In this document: piece after piece, positions 33,157 through 42,868 of the stretch | Position numbering within the stretch: position 1 is the stretch's first letter | How the letters are laid out: every line of letters starts with the position of its first letter | Source of the DNA: an uncultured Clostridia bacterium | GTDB lineage: Bacteria > Bacillota > Clostridia > UBA1381 | Reading direction: 5' to 3' | Length of the DNA stretch: 52,152 nt | Assembly (NCBI GenBank): GCA_910585485.1 | Contig: CAJUEZ010000013.1 | Coordinates: 1-52,152 of the forward strand | Translations under genes and position numbers: made by a program | The notes under the pieces: model-generated | Database searches by the model: none | The model's input: the letters and a program-made list of their open reading frames with translations, nothing else | Told to the model about the DNA's origin: nothing

Positions 33157-36100
33157 CTAACTGACCATATCTTCAGCCACATCATCTATATGCAGCGACA
33201 ACAATTTTGATACTCCTTTTTCCTGCATGGTGACACCATACAATATGTTTGCCGCTTCCATAGTTCCTCTTCGGTGAGTGATGACAATAAACTGAGTCTG
33301 TTCAACATAATTTTTAAGATATGTAGCAAATCTTGAAACATTAACATCGTCAAGAGCAGCGTCTATCTCGTCCAAAATACAGAACGGCGCGGGTTTTACA
33401 CGCAAAATTGCAAATAATAACGCAATGGCGATAAAAGATTTTTCTCCTCCTGAATATAAGTTAATATTCTGTAATCCCTTACCCGGCAGCTGCACTTCTA
33501 TTTCAATACCGCTCTCCAAAGAATTATTAGGCTCAGACAAGTAAAGTCTGCCCTTTCCTCCGCCAAAAAGTTCCTTAAACACAAAACCAAAACTCTCATT
33601 AATTTGAGCGAATTGTTTATTAAAGTGCTCCTCCATCAGTTCTTCCATTGATGATATAATCTCATTCAAATCGGCTTTTGACTTGTCAAGATCATTCTTC
33701 TGCTCCGTCAGGAAGTTGAAACGTTCCTCAACGGATTTATATTCCTCGATAGCATCAATATTAACGCTTCCCAACGATTTTATCTGAGATTTCAATTCCG
33801 AAAGTCTTGCAAACGCTTCTTTCTCATTCTCTACCTCCGTTTTGATTTCATCAGCCGTATTGTATGTAAGTTCATAATCTTCCCACAGTCTCGCAAGAAT
33901 ATTTTCTATGTCGGAATTTAGTTTTTCCCGTCTGTTTTCTAATCTCGACAATTCCTGCTGAAGATTAAGCAGCTTATCCGTCAAATCCTTATTTGAGTTC
34001 TGTATTTCTTGAAGAGTGTCAACGATTTTTTTCTTTTCCTCTTCAGTCTGAGCGATACCCTTCTTTATTTCCTCAGACAATTTTGCTGTGTCTTCCATAT
34101 AATGGGTTTTGTTATTTATCTGAGAATACAACTCGTCATTCAATTTGCATAAACGCTCTTTATCCTGCTCCTTAACGGCTATTTCCTCTATACCCGTTTT
34201 TATATCAGAGCGCACGTTTTCTATAGTGTCATTAATTATCTTAACATCCTTTTGCAGCGCGGCAAGCGTCATAGTTTTATCCATTATCTCTTTAGATGCC
34301 AGTTCTCTTTCCTCGGAAATCCTGTCAAATTCAGCAGTAAGTTCATCCGCTTTTTGCTGCATTTGATTAGATTCATTTTCCGCGTTTCTGACATATTGCA
34401 AAAGTTTTGCAATATCCTCCGATGACTCTGAAAGTTGTTTTTCAATCTGCTCCAATTCGCCGCGGTAATTTTGTTCTGTGTCACTTCCTGAAACAAGAGA
34501 TTCTTCAAGATGTTTTTTTGTAGATTCCAGTCTCAAAATTTCATCTTCATATTCTCTGACAAGCGGTATATATGAAGACAGCTGATTATTAATCATCTTA
34601 ATATCGTCTTCATTTTTTTGCTTTTTGTCCAAAAGTTCTCTTATCTGAGCGGTAATAGATTTTATCTCAGATGCAAGAGTTTTTATCTCTGCTGCTCTTG
34701 ACAAAAATCCGCTTTGTTTATTTACGCTTCCTCCGGACATTGAACCTCCGGCATTTAAAATATCACCTTCAAGAGTAACCACTCGGAATTTATATCCAAA
34801 TTTACGGCTCATTGTGATAGCGTTATCCACATTATCAACCACTACCACTCTGCCAAGCAGACTCTTTATGATTCCATCATATTTTTTATCATACTTTATC
34901 AGAGTGTTTGCTATTCCTACAAAGCCGTTTTCTGCGCTTATATCACGCGCATTATCCAATTCTCTGCCTTTTACCGATGTGACAGGAAGAAATGTCGCTC
35001 TGCCCGCGCTATTTCTTCTTAAATACGCTATCGCTTCTTTTGCGTCTTCTTCGCTCTCCACAATAATGTTTTGAAGACTGCCCCCAAGCGCGCTTTCAAT
35101 GGCAGTCACATATTCTTTTTGAACGTCTATAAGTCCTGAAACAGTGCCGTAAATCGCCAGTTTCTTTAGTTCTTCGGATTTTAAAACTGTTTTTACACTC
35201 TTTGCGTATCCCGCATAATCATTTTCCATACCTTCGAGAATCTTTTTCTTCGATTGTTTTGAATTATAATCTACATTCATTCTGTTAAGATTGTGAATGA
35301 GTTCATCATATTCGCTTTTTAATTTGTCCATATTCTCGTTGTGACGCGATACGGTATCTGACATTTTACTTAATTTCTCGGATTTTTGAGATATTTCCTG
35401 AGTGCATTTTTCTATATCCTGCTTCATGTTAGACACACCCGCATGGAAGTTTTTAATCTCACCTTCAACCACTTCACGTCTTTCTATAAAGCTGCTTCTC
35501 AATGCCTCAACACCGCTTATCTGCGCCTTTTTTGAAGATACTTCGTTAAGTTTCTCAATAATATTGCCTTTTAACTCCTCAATTTCTGAGGCAATTTTAT
35601 CCTTTTTTTCTGTTATCTTATTCTGTTCAAGCTGTGCTGAATCGAATTCTTTCAGTATTTCCTCAACCAAGGACTCTTTTTCGCGTATTTCACCCGATAA
35701 TTTTTCAATATTTTGTTCTCTTTCGCCATTTCTTTCTTTGATTGAATTTATTTCGTTGTTTATTCTTTCAATCATCGCATGATTATTCTTGATATTATTT
35801 CCGGATATTGAAATTTCATTTTTGGCTTCCATACCGCTTGCCTCAGCTTCACGAAGCTGTTTATTCTTTTCGGCAATTTCCTCATCTTTCGCCTTGCTTT
35901 CATTATAAAGCGCGGTTATCTTTTGCTCTGTTTCCGATTCTGTTTTTCTTAAGTCTTTCAGTTCATCTTCCACGCTGCTGTAAAGCTTGTCCGTCTCGGA
36001 AGATAGCGTTTTATTCTTGTCTATAGTAATAAGTCCGAGGTTTACGTCGAGTTTTTTATATTCCTCATAAAATGTAAGATATTTTCTTGCTTTTTCGGAT

Positions 36101-36729
36101 TGACGTTTAAGCGGTGTTCTCTGCGCTTCAAGTTCTGTCGTTATATCGTTTATCCTTACAAGATTTTCTTCTACTCCTTTTAGCTTTCTCTCCGCCTCTT
36201 CTTTTCTATACTTATATTTCGAAACTCCCGCTGCCTCCTCAAAAAGACTTCTTCTATCCTCCGCCTTTGTTGAAAGAATTTGGGACACATTTCCCTGACC
36301 TATAATTGAATATCCGTCACGTCCAAGACCGGTATCCATAAAAAGTTCATGTATATCTTTTAATCTGCAATTTACTCTATTTATTTGGTATACACTCTCT
36401 CCGCTTCTGAAAAGACGTCTTGTAACGACAACCTCATCAAAATCAATATCAAAAATATGCGCGCTGTTATCCAGTACAAGACTCACTTCAGCAAAATTAA
36501 CAGGCTTTCTTGTTTCAGTTCCGGCAAAAATAACATCCTGCATATTAGAACCACGCAGTGACTTAGCGCTCATTTCGCCTATAACCCAACGGATAGCGTC
36601 AGATATATTACTTTTTCCGCTTCCGTTCGGTCCGACAACAGCTGTCGATCCATCTACAAAATCCAAAACTGTTTTATCCGCAAATGATTTAAACCCCTGC
36701 AATTCCAGTCTTTTTAATAACAAGTACAT
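33157..36729 (-). CDS. smc: Chromosome segregation ATPase SMC
   Basis: A 1190-residue SMC protein. Walker A GPNGSGKSN is at ~33-41; two long coiled coils (~165-500 and ~680-1030) flank the hinge (~510-670, with the conserved GG residues in GGSMSGGS); the ABC signature YSGGEKSF and Walker B CILDEIDAALDD are near the C-terminus. With ScpA/ScpB it organises newly replicated DNA. The start overlaps the end of the radical SAM gene by 16 bases. A long minus-strand coiled-coil gene produces several open plus-strand frames, which are shadows. Confidence 0.97.
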   Translation of the reverse strand: MYLLLKRLELQGFKSFADKTVLDFVDGSTAVVGPNGSGKSNISDAIRWVIGEMSAKSLRGSNMQDVIFAGTETRKPVNFAEVSLVLDNSAHIFDIDFDEVVVTRRLFRSGESVYQINRVNCRLKDIHELFMDTGLGRDGYSIIGQGNVSQILSTKAEDRRSLFEEAAGVSKYKYRKEEAERKLKGVEENLVRINDITTELEAQRTPLKRQSEKARKYLTFYEEYKKLDVNLGLITIDKNKTLSSETDKLYSSVEDELKDLRKTESETEQKITALYNESKAKDEEIAEKNKQLREAEASGMEAKNEISISGNNIKNNHAMIERINNEINSIKERNGEREQNIEKLSGEIREKESLVEEILKEFDSAQLEQNKITEKKDKIASEIEELKGNIIEKLNEVSSKKAQISGVEALRSSFIERREVVEGEIKNFHAGVSNMKQDIEKCTQEISQKSEKLSKMSDTVSRHNENMDKLKSEYDELIHNLNRMNVDYNSKQSKKKILEGMENDYAGYAKSVKTVLKSEELKKLAIYGTVSGLIDVQKEYVTAIESALGGSLQNIIVESEEDAKEAIAYLRRNSAGRATFLPVTSVKGRELDNARDISAENGFVGIANTLIKYDKKYDGIIKSLLGRVVVVDNVDNAITMSRKFGYKFRVVTLEGDILNAGGSMSGGSVNKQSGFLSRAAEIKTLASEIKSITAQIRELLDKKQKNEDDIKMINNQLSSYIPLVREYEDEILRLESTKKHLEESLVSGSDTEQNYRGELEQIEKQLSESSEDIAKLLQYVRNAENESNQMQQKADELTAEFDRISEERELASKEIMDKTMTLAALQKDVKIINDTIENVRSDIKTGIEEIAVKEQDKERLCKLNDELYSQINNKTHYMEDTAKLSEEIKKGIAQTEEEKKKIVDTLQEIQNSNKDLTDKLLNLQQELSRLENRREKLNSDIENILARLWEDYELTYNTADEIKTEVENEKEAFARLSELKSQIKSLGSVNIDAIEEYKSVEERFNFLTEQKNDLDKSKADLNEIISSMEELMEEHFNKQFAQINESFGFVFKELFGGGKGRLYLSEPNNSLESGIEIEVQLPGKGLQNINLYSGGEKSFIAIALLFAILRVKPAPFCILDEIDAALDDVNVSRFATYLKNYVEQTQFIVITHRRGTMEAANILYGVTMQEKGVSKLLSLHIDDVAEDMVS

Positions 36730-37721
36730 CTCACCTCTCGTTTTTTTAAATGTTCATCCGAACAAATTCTTATATCAATGTTTTTCTCATTTTTAAATTT
36801 AAGTATATTGGAACGTTTGTTTCCTACCGCCTTTGACACCTCAGCGGGATTTACAAAGACTTCCGCGCTTGTACAGCCATCCAACGGCAACTCTCGGCAT
36901 ATTAAATCATAATAAATACTGCTTTCCACCAATTCTCTGAACGCGCTATGCACAGGTCCGGCTACAACGCTTCCACTTTCACATATTTCACCTGTAGACT
37001 GCAGTCCGACTCTTATAACATTTATATCGCTTTCTTCAAATTTAAGCATTAATTGCTTTGCCAAACTCACCGCATCCTCTAATGTCTGAGGTTTATACTT
37101 TTTTTCGTAATACATTTTTTCCAAAAAAGTATCTTTAATGGTAAGCGTTGGATAAATCCGAACAAAGTCCGGTTTAAGCGCGATTATTTCGTCAGCCGTA
37201 TATAATGACTTTTGCTCCGTATCACCCGGAAGTCCCGTCATCATCTGTAAACCTATTGAAAACGGATATTTTTTTATCAATCGGACAGCGTTTATAACAT
37301 TCATTCTTGTGTGTCCTCTATTTGACGCTTTAAGCACATTATCATCCATAGACTGTACTCCAAGTTCAATAGTTGTCACACCGTATTTTTTTAGATTGTC
37401 AAGTATATCGGTATCAATATAATCAGGTCTTGTAGATAGTCTGATTCCGTCTATAAGTCCTTTTTGCAAAAATTCTTGAGCCACCGATAAAAGAGCGCTT
37501 TGCTCGTCAATCGGAATCCCTGTAAAACTACCACCAAAGAAAGCCACCTCGATTCTTCTATTGCTTTTAGGAAGAGTTTTCAGATGATTCTCAACAGTAT
37601 CACGCACATCAGAAGGCATAACCTCCGTCTGTATGCCTGTAATCCTCTTTTGATTACAAAAAACACAGTCAAACGGGCAGCCTCTATGCGGAACAAATAT
37701 TGGTATATTATATGTTTTCAT
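36714..37721 (-). CDS. Elp3-like radical SAM protein (rnc-smc spacer gene)
   Basis: A 335-residue radical SAM protein with the cluster motif C-x3-C-x2-C in HRGCPFDCVFCNQKRITG near residues 12-29, and the barrel segment VAFFGGSFTGIP. It matches the N-terminal half of Elp3-like proteins (COG1243) but lacks the acetyltransferase domain. In Clostridia a gene of this type commonly sits between rnc and smc; its function is not established, with RNA modification a reasonable guess. Its start overlaps the rnc stop by one base. Confidence 0.85.
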   Translation of the reverse strand: MKTYNIPIFVPHRGCPFDCVFCNQKRITGIQTEVMPSDVRDTVENHLKTLPKSNRRIEVAFFGGSFTGIPIDEQSALLSVAQEFLQKGLIDGIRLSTRPDYIDTDILDNLKKYGVTTIELGVQSMDDNVLKASNRGHTRMNVINAVRLIKKYPFSIGLQMMTGLPGDTEQKSLYTADEIIALKPDFVRIYPTLTIKDTFLEKMYYEKKYKPQTLEDAVSLAKQLMLKFEESDINVIRVGLQSTGEICESGSVVAGPVHSAFRELVESSIYYDLICRELPLDGCTSAEVFVNPAEVSKAVGNKRSNILKFKNEKNIDIRICSDEHLKKREVRCTCY

Positions 37722-38395
37722 TACTTTTTACCAATATTTCTTAACGCTATGTGAGCCGCGTTTTGTTCAGCTTCTTTTTTATTATGTCCTTTCCCGCGAT
37801 TCTGCGGAACATTATCTACTAAAACTTCAACTTCAAAAGTCTTATTATGATCCTGTCCTGTTTCAAGAACTGTTCTGTAAGTAACCTTGCCCTTGTCACC
37901 CTTCTGCAAAGCCTCCTGAAGCATTGTTTTATAATCAGTATATCCATATCCCATTATTACATCATCAATGGAATCACGCATCAAATTTATAACCCATTTC
38001 CTTGCAATCTCAATACCTCCATCAAGATATATTGACGCAAGAACAGCTTCAAAAGCATCGGAAACTATAGACGGTCTTTCCCGTCCTCCTGTCATTTCCT
38101 CGCCCTTTCCAAGCCGAATAAACTTGTTTAGAGATATTCTTTTTGCAACCTTGCTCAGCGAATGTTCGCATACCAATGTCGCGCGATATTTCGATAACCT
38201 TCCTTCATCTGTAGCTTTAAGTTTTCTGAAAATGTAATCACTTATTATTATACTAAGTACCGAGTCGCCAAGAAATTCAAGGCGCTCATTACTCTCCTTT
38301 TTACACTCGTTCGCATATGAACTATGCGTGAGAGCAGTTTCAAGCAGTTTAGGATTTTTGAAAGTATACCCAATTCTCTCTTCAACATTTTTCAT
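37721..38395 (-). CDS. rnc: Ribonuclease III
   Basis: A 224-residue double-strand-specific endoribonuclease that processes rRNA precursors and structured mRNAs. The signature ERLEFLGDSVLS (~37-48) carries the catalytic Glu/Asp residues, and the second acidic cluster DAFEAVLASIYLDGG lies near 112-126. The C-terminal dsRNA-binding domain (~155-222) ends in GKGHNKKEAEQNAA. The leader contains a long A/U hairpin (38420-38455) only 25 bases before the start codon. Confidence 0.96.
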   Translation of the reverse strand: MKNVEERIGYTFKNPKLLETALTHSSYANECKKESNERLEFLGDSVLSIIISDYIFRKLKATDEGRLSKYRATLVCEHSLSKVAKRISLNKFIRLGKGEEMTGGRERPSIVSDAFEAVLASIYLDGGIEIARKWVINLMRDSIDDVIMGYGYTDYKTMLQEALQKGDKGKVTYRTVLETGQDHNKTFEVEVLVDNVPQNRGKGHNKKEAEQNAAHIALRNIGKK

Positions 38396-38419
38396 ATTAT
38401 TTCCCTTTCCTATATGACC

Positions 38420-38455
38420 TGCTCTAAAAAAATGAATTTTTCAATTTTTAGAGCA
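38420..38455 (-). promoter_or_regulatory. Long hairpin in the rnc leader
   Basis: Eleven-base arms (38420-38430 and 38445-38455, TGCTCTAAAAA/TTTTTAGAGCA) extend inwards to an almost continuous ~16-bp stem. It is a possible RNase III cleavage site for autoregulation, as known for E. coli rnc; this is inference. Confidence 0.45.
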
Positions 38456-38474
38456 ATCCACATAAATTAACATT

Positions 38475-38503
38475 AGAGGGTGCCTCAAAAAGAGGCATCC
38501 TCT
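38475..38503 (-). terminator. Terminator or attenuator after fabF
   Basis: Twelve-base arms (38475-38486 and 38492-38503, one G:U pair) with a U-rich loop, but a poor T-run afterwards. It may only partly end the fab transcript before rnc. Confidence 0.55.
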
Positions 38504-38523
38504 ATACATGTTTCCATATTTAA

Positions 38524-39762
38524 TTAGTCTTCATACTTCTTTAGCACTATTGCCGCATTGTGACCGCCAAATCCCAAAGAATTTGACATCGCCACCTTAA
38601 CCTCATGCTTTCTGCCCTCATTAGGAACTATGTCCAAATCACAGTCAGGGTCAGGTGTTTTATAATTTATTGTCGCCGGAATATATCCCTCTTTTATAGC
38701 AAGCGCGCATATTATAGCCTCTACACCGCCGGCAGCTCCCAGCAAATGTCCTGTCATTGACTTTGTAGAACTTATAGCCACGTTCTTTGCGGCATCACCA
38801 AGCACACTCTTTATCGCCTGCGTTTCAAAGCTGTCGTTGTATTTTGTCGATGTACCATGCGTATTGATATATGTTAAGTCCTCAGGTTTAAGTCCCGCAT
38901 CCATAATTGCTAGTTCCATAGCTTTTGCGCCGCCTTCTCCGCCCGGGATAGGACTTGTGATATGGTACGCGTCATCAGTTGCTCCATAACCTACAAGCTC
39001 GCAATAAATATGCGCGCCTCGTTTTTTCGCATGTTCCAGTTCCTCAAGAATAACAAAACCTGCGCCTTCGCTAAGAACGAATCCGTCACGGTCAGCATCA
39101 AACGGTCTTGAGGCAGTTTTAGGATCGTCATTTCTCGTAGACATAGCTTTCATACTGCAAAAGCCTGCAAATGATAACGGACTTACAGCCGCTTCCGCGC
39201 CGCCCGCGATTATAACGTCATTATGCCCATGCTGAATATGTCTTAAAGCATCGCCTATCGCATTTGTACTTGACGCGCAGGCTGTGACAATATTTTCATT
39301 TATTCCCTTTGCGTTAAACTTAATCGCAATTTGAGCCGCGCCCATATTTCCTATCATCATAGGAATGAAGAACGGACTTACGCGTCCGGGTCCCTTTTCC
39401 AATAAAGCATTATGCTGCTCTTCTAATGTATTAATACCTCCGATACCCGAGCCGGTTATAACTCCAACCTTCCAAGGGTCTTCTTTTTCCATATCAATAC
39501 CCGAATCCGCAACAGCCTCACTCGCCGCAACAACCGCAAGCTGAGTATATCTGTCCATTTTACGAGCTTCTTTTTTCTCAATATATTCGGTAGGATCAAA
39601 ATCCTTTACCTCACCCGCAATCTGTGTTTTAAAGCCCGACGCATCAAAATGTGTTACTGTGTCTATGCCGCACTTTCCGGACTTGATTCCGTCCCAAAAA
39701 GACTCTACATTATTTCCAATAGGCGTAACGGCACCCATTCCGGTTACAACAACTCGTCTCAT
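38524..39762 (-). CDS. fabF: 3-oxoacyl-[acyl-carrier-protein] synthase II
   Basis: A 412-residue condensing enzyme that elongates acyl-ACP with malonyl-ACP. The Cys-His-His triad is visible: the cysteine in TACASSTNA (~163), the histidine in NTHGTST (~303) and the histidine in TGHLLGAAGG (~340). Length is typical of FabF. It is the last clearly fatty-acid gene of the operon, 113 bases after acpP, and carries AGGAGGC before its start. Confidence 0.96.
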   Translation of the reverse strand: MRRVVVTGMGAVTPIGNNVESFWDGIKSGKCGIDTVTHFDASGFKTQIAGEVKDFDPTEYIEKKEARKMDRYTQLAVVAASEAVADSGIDMEKEDPWKVGVITGSGIGGINTLEEQHNALLEKGPGRVSPFFIPMMIGNMGAAQIAIKFNAKGINENIVTACASSTNAIGDALRHIQHGHNDVIIAGGAEAAVSPLSFAGFCSMKAMSTRNDDPKTASRPFDADRDGFVLSEGAGFVILEELEHAKKRGAHIYCELVGYGATDDAYHITSPIPGGEGGAKAMELAIMDAGLKPEDLTYINTHGTSTKYNDSFETQAIKSVLGDAAKNVAISSTKSMTGHLLGAAGGVEAIICALAIKEGYIPATINYKTPDPDCDLDIVPNEGRKHEVKVAMSNSLGFGGHNAAIVLKKYED

Positions 39763-39875
39763 TTATTTGCCTCCTGTTTTATCTTTGTATCTATGATTAA
39801 TTTAATTACTATTTTAAATTTATCGAATTTGCGCCCTGCATTGGTTTTGCCTCCGCAAGGCGCTAAATACGAATC

Positions 39876-40106
39876 TTACGCATGACTTTTGATATATTCA
39901 ACTGCGTCGCCTACTGTGCTGATCTTTTCTGCGTCTTCATCAGGGATTTCAATATCAAATTCTGTTTCAAGACCCATGATAAGTTCTACAACATCCAAAG
40001 AATCTGCACCCAAATCGTCAACAAACGATGCTTCCATTGTTACTTCTTCAGCCTCAACACTAAGCTGGTCAACGATAACGTTCTTTACTCTTTCAAATTC
40101 CTCCAT
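39876..40106 (-). CDS. acpP: Acyl carrier protein
   Basis: A 76-residue acidic four-helix protein. The phosphopantetheine site is the serine in DLGADSLDVVE (~36). It carries growing acyl chains for the Fab enzymes and PlsX. The ribosome site is AAGGGGGTG. It lies 66 bases from fabG on the same strand. Confidence 0.97.
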   Translation of the reverse strand: MEEFERVKNVIVDQLSVEAEEVTMEASFVDDLGADSLDVVELIMGLETEFDIEIPDEDAEKISTVGDAVEYIKSHA

Positions 40107-40172
40107 TATATTCTTGCACCCCCTTTCGGTATTAATTATATAAATTCACAAAGAATTATATAGCTTATTCTA

Positions 40173-40913
40173 CTACATTACCAGCCCGCCGTCAACATTT
40201 ATTACCTGGCCTGTCACATATTGTGACATATCCGATGCTAAAAATGCTACAACGTCCGCAATATTGTCAGTTTCGCCGAATTTTCCAAGTGGAATAGCGT
40301 CAAAATATTGTTTCTTGACTTCGTCAGTCAGAACATCAGTCATAGCGCTGCGTATAAATCCCGGAGCAACAGCGTTGCATCTGATACCTCTCGAAGCAAA
40401 TTCCTTCGCCGTTGTCTTGGTAAGACCTATCAGTCCTGCCTTTGAAGCAACGTAATTTGCCTGACCCGGATTTCCCATAACACCTACTATTGAAGCAATA
40501 TTGATAATTGCTCCGCTTCTCTGTTTCATCATAGGTCTTGCAACTGCCTTTATACAATTAAACGCGCCCTTAAGATTTATATCCATTACAAGATCCCAGT
40601 CCTCCTCAGACATTCTAATCATAAGACCGTCTCTTGTAATACCCGCGTTATTAACAAATATGTCTATTTTTCCGAATTTATCCATAGTTTCGGATATAAG
40701 CTTATCAACGTCCTCTTTTTTTCTTACATCGCCCTTGACAACTATTGATTCCACGCCAAGCGCTTTAATTTCTTCACAAGTTTCATCAGCGTAATCAGAT
40801 GAGGGAATATCGTTAATTACTATATTTGCTCCATATGATGCAAGTTTCAGGGCAATAGCCTTGCCTATTCCTCTGCCGCTGCCAGTTATTATTGCTGTTT
40901 TCCCCTTTAACAT
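40173..40913 (-). CDS. fabG: 3-oxoacyl-[acyl-carrier-protein] reductase
   Basis: A short-chain dehydrogenase of about 246 residues that reduces 3-oxoacyl-ACP with NADPH. The cofactor motif TGSGRGIGKAIA, NNAGITRDG and the catalytic serine, tyrosine and lysine (INIASIVG and YVASK) are present. ATG 40913 is chosen since GGGAG lies eight bases before it; an earlier in-frame ATG at 40931 precedes that site. It follows fabD in the operon. Confidence 0.96.
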   Translation of the reverse strand: MLKGKTAIITGSGRGIGKAIALKLASYGANIVINDIPSSDYADETCEEIKALGVESIVVKGDVRKKEDVDKLISETMDKFGKIDIFVNNAGITRDGLMIRMSEEDWDLVMDINLKGAFNCIKAVARPMMKQRSGAIINIASIVGVMGNPGQANYVASKAGLIGLTKTTAKEFASRGIRCNAVAPGFIRSAMTDVLTDEVKKQYFDAIPLGKFGETDNIADVVAFLASDMSQYVTGQVINVDGGLVM

Positions 40914-40931
40914 ATTATTAACTCCCTTCAT

Positions 40932-41867
40932 TTATTCATTAAGACCTTCAATAGTCTTCTCAAGCGATGCCATATCCTCTACATTGAAAACCTTAACATC
41001 TTTTGAAACCTTTTTGATAAATCCACTGAGCGCTTTTCCCGGACCAACCTCAACAAAAGTATCAACACCATCCGCTATCATTCTTCTTATTGTCTCTTCC
41101 CATTTTACCGATGAAGAAACCTGCTTTATAAGAAGCGGCTTTATATCTTCTTTAGATGGCACATACTCCGCTGTAACATTAGTTATCACAGGAATCTGCA
41201 TGTCTTTTACTTCTACATTTTCAAGCTCTTTTGCAAGTTTTTCTCCTGCTCCTATAAGCATTGAGCAATGGAACGGCGCTGATACCGGCAGTTTCATGGC
41301 TCTCTTTGCGCCCTTTTCTTTAGCGATTTCGCAGCATTTTTCAACCGCGTTTACTTCACCTGATACAACTATCTGACCGGGACAGTTAAAATTAGCGGGA
41401 GAACACACTCCAACCTTTGAAGCTTCCTCACAGCATGCTATAACAGCCTCCGCGCTCAGAGCGATTATTGCCGCCATTGCGCCCTCACCTACCGGCACTT
41501 CCTCCTGCATATACTTGCCGCGCTTTTTAACAAGTCTTACGCCATCAGCAAAATTCATTGAGTCGGACGCGATATGCGCTGTATACTCTCCAAGACTAAG
41601 CCCTGCCACAACGTCAGGTTTAATTCCCTTTTCCTGTAAAACTCTCAAAGCCGCCACGCTCATAGTAACAATCGTTGGCTGAGTGTTTTCAGTAATCATA
41701 AGAGTTTCGGAATCACCGTTCCAAATCATATCTTTTATATCAAATCCAAGCGCTTCACTCGCATCGTCAAAAACCTTATCAGCAACAGGAAAATTTTCGG
41801 CAAGTTCCTTACCCATTCCTACAGCCTGGGCACCCTGCCCAGCAAATACAAATGCTAATTTACCCAT
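40932..41867 (-). CDS. fabD: Malonyl-CoA:ACP transacylase
   Basis: A 311-residue transacylase that loads malonyl groups onto ACP. The nucleophile serine is in GLSLGEYTAH (~90), the arginine in VKKRGKYMQ, and the catalytic histidine in SAPFHCSML (~200). The N-terminal GQGAQAVGMG oxyanion segment is intact. AAGGAG precedes the start; it lies 11 bases after fabK. Confidence 0.96.
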   Translation of the reverse strand: MGKLAFVFAGQGAQAVGMGKELAENFPVADKVFDDASEALGFDIKDMIWNGDSETLMITENTQPTIVTMSVAALRVLQEKGIKPDVVAGLSLGEYTAHIASDSMNFADGVRLVKKRGKYMQEEVPVGEGAMAAIIALSAEAVIACCEEASKVGVCSPANFNCPGQIVVSGEVNAVEKCCEIAKEKGAKRAMKLPVSAPFHCSMLIGAGEKLAKELENVEVKDMQIPVITNVTAEYVPSKEDIKPLLIKQVSSSVKWEETIRRMIADGVDTFVEVGPGKALSGFIKKVSKDVKVFNVEDMASLEKTIEGLNE

Positions 41868-41878
41868 AATTTTTCTCC

Positions 41879-42820
41879 TTATTTAAGTTTCGCGTTTATA
41901 GCTTCTATAACCGCTTCCGTACCGTCAAAATAATCCTTTATAATCTCCGCGCATGGCTTAATTTCGTTTACCATAGCAGCTGACTGACCCGCCATTAACG
42001 AACCCATCTGAACATCGCCTTCAGCGAATGCCTTCCTGAGTCCGCCCACACCAAGAGCCTCGATTTCTTCAAAAGACGCTCCCGCTTTTTCAAGTTTATC
42101 ATATTCGCGTGTCAGCTTATTTTTGAGAGCTCTTACAGGCGCTCCCGTGCTTCTGCCCGTTACGACAGCGTCCCTATCCTTAGCCTTAATAACCGCCTGC
42201 TTATAATTCTCGTGCGCTATACATTCTGTTGAGCAAATAAAACGCGTTCCAACCTGAACACCGTCTGCTCCAAGCGCGATTCCCGCAATAACTCCTCGGC
42301 TGTCCGCAATACCGCCTGCGGCAACAACAGGAATCTCTACAGCGTCCGCCACCTGCGGCACAAGCACCATTGTAGTAAGCTCTCCTATGTGTCCGCCCGC
42401 TTCAGTACCTTCCGCAATAACCGCGTCAGCACCGTCCTTTTCCATCTTCTTTGCCATTGCAACACTTGCTATAACCGGCATTACTTTTATCCCTGCCGCT
42501 TTTAGTAAAGGTATGTATTTACCCGGATTTCCCGCGCCTGTGGCAACACCGGTAGGTTTTTCCTCAATTATAACCTGCATTACCTCTTCAACAAATGGCG
42601 ACATCATCATGACATTTACACCAAAAGGCTTGTCTGTAAGAGATTTTGCTTTGCGGATTTGTTCACGCACTACATCAGCCGGCGCGTTTCCCGCTGCAAT
42701 AATACCAAAGCCGCCTCCGTTTGAAACAGCAGCCGCCAGTTCAGCAGTGGCAACCCATGCCATTCCGCCCTGGATAATGGGATACTCGATTCCAAGTAAT
42801 TCGCATAATCTTGTTTTCAT
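41879..42820 (-). CDS. fabK: Enoyl-ACP reductase II (FMN-dependent)
   Basis: About 313 residues with the 2-nitropropane dioxygenase/FabK TIM barrel. The start IEYPIIQGGMAW, the catalytic-region EGTEAGGHIGE histidine and AAGGIADSRG match FabK. It completes each elongation cycle using NAD(P)H and replaces FabI, which is absent here; FabK is insensitive to triclosan. The family N-terminus favours ATG 42820 over ATG 42832, although the ribosome site AAAGGA is then 12 bases away. Confidence 0.93.
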   Translation of the reverse strand: MKTRLCELLGIEYPIIQGGMAWVATAELAAAVSNGGGFGIIAAGNAPADVVREQIRKAKSLTDKPFGVNVMMMSPFVEEVMQVIIEEKPTGVATGAGNPGKYIPLLKAAGIKVMPVIASVAMAKKMEKDGADAVIAEGTEAGGHIGELTTMVLVPQVADAVEIPVVAAGGIADSRGVIAGIALGADGVQVGTRFICSTECIAHENYKQAVIKAKDRDAVVTGRSTGAPVRALKNKLTREYDKLEKAGASFEEIEALGVGGLRKAFAEGDVQMGSLMAGQSAAMVNEIKPCAEIIKDYFDGTEAVIEAINAKLK

Positions 42821-42868
42821 GTTTATAATCATTCCTTTCAGTAAAACAAATACATTTTATCTAATTTT

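Noticed and set aside
33993..36305. Several plus-strand open frames within smc
   Set aside because: They are antisense to a clear 1190-residue SMC protein and lack ribosome sites; codon bias of coiled-coil genes produces them.
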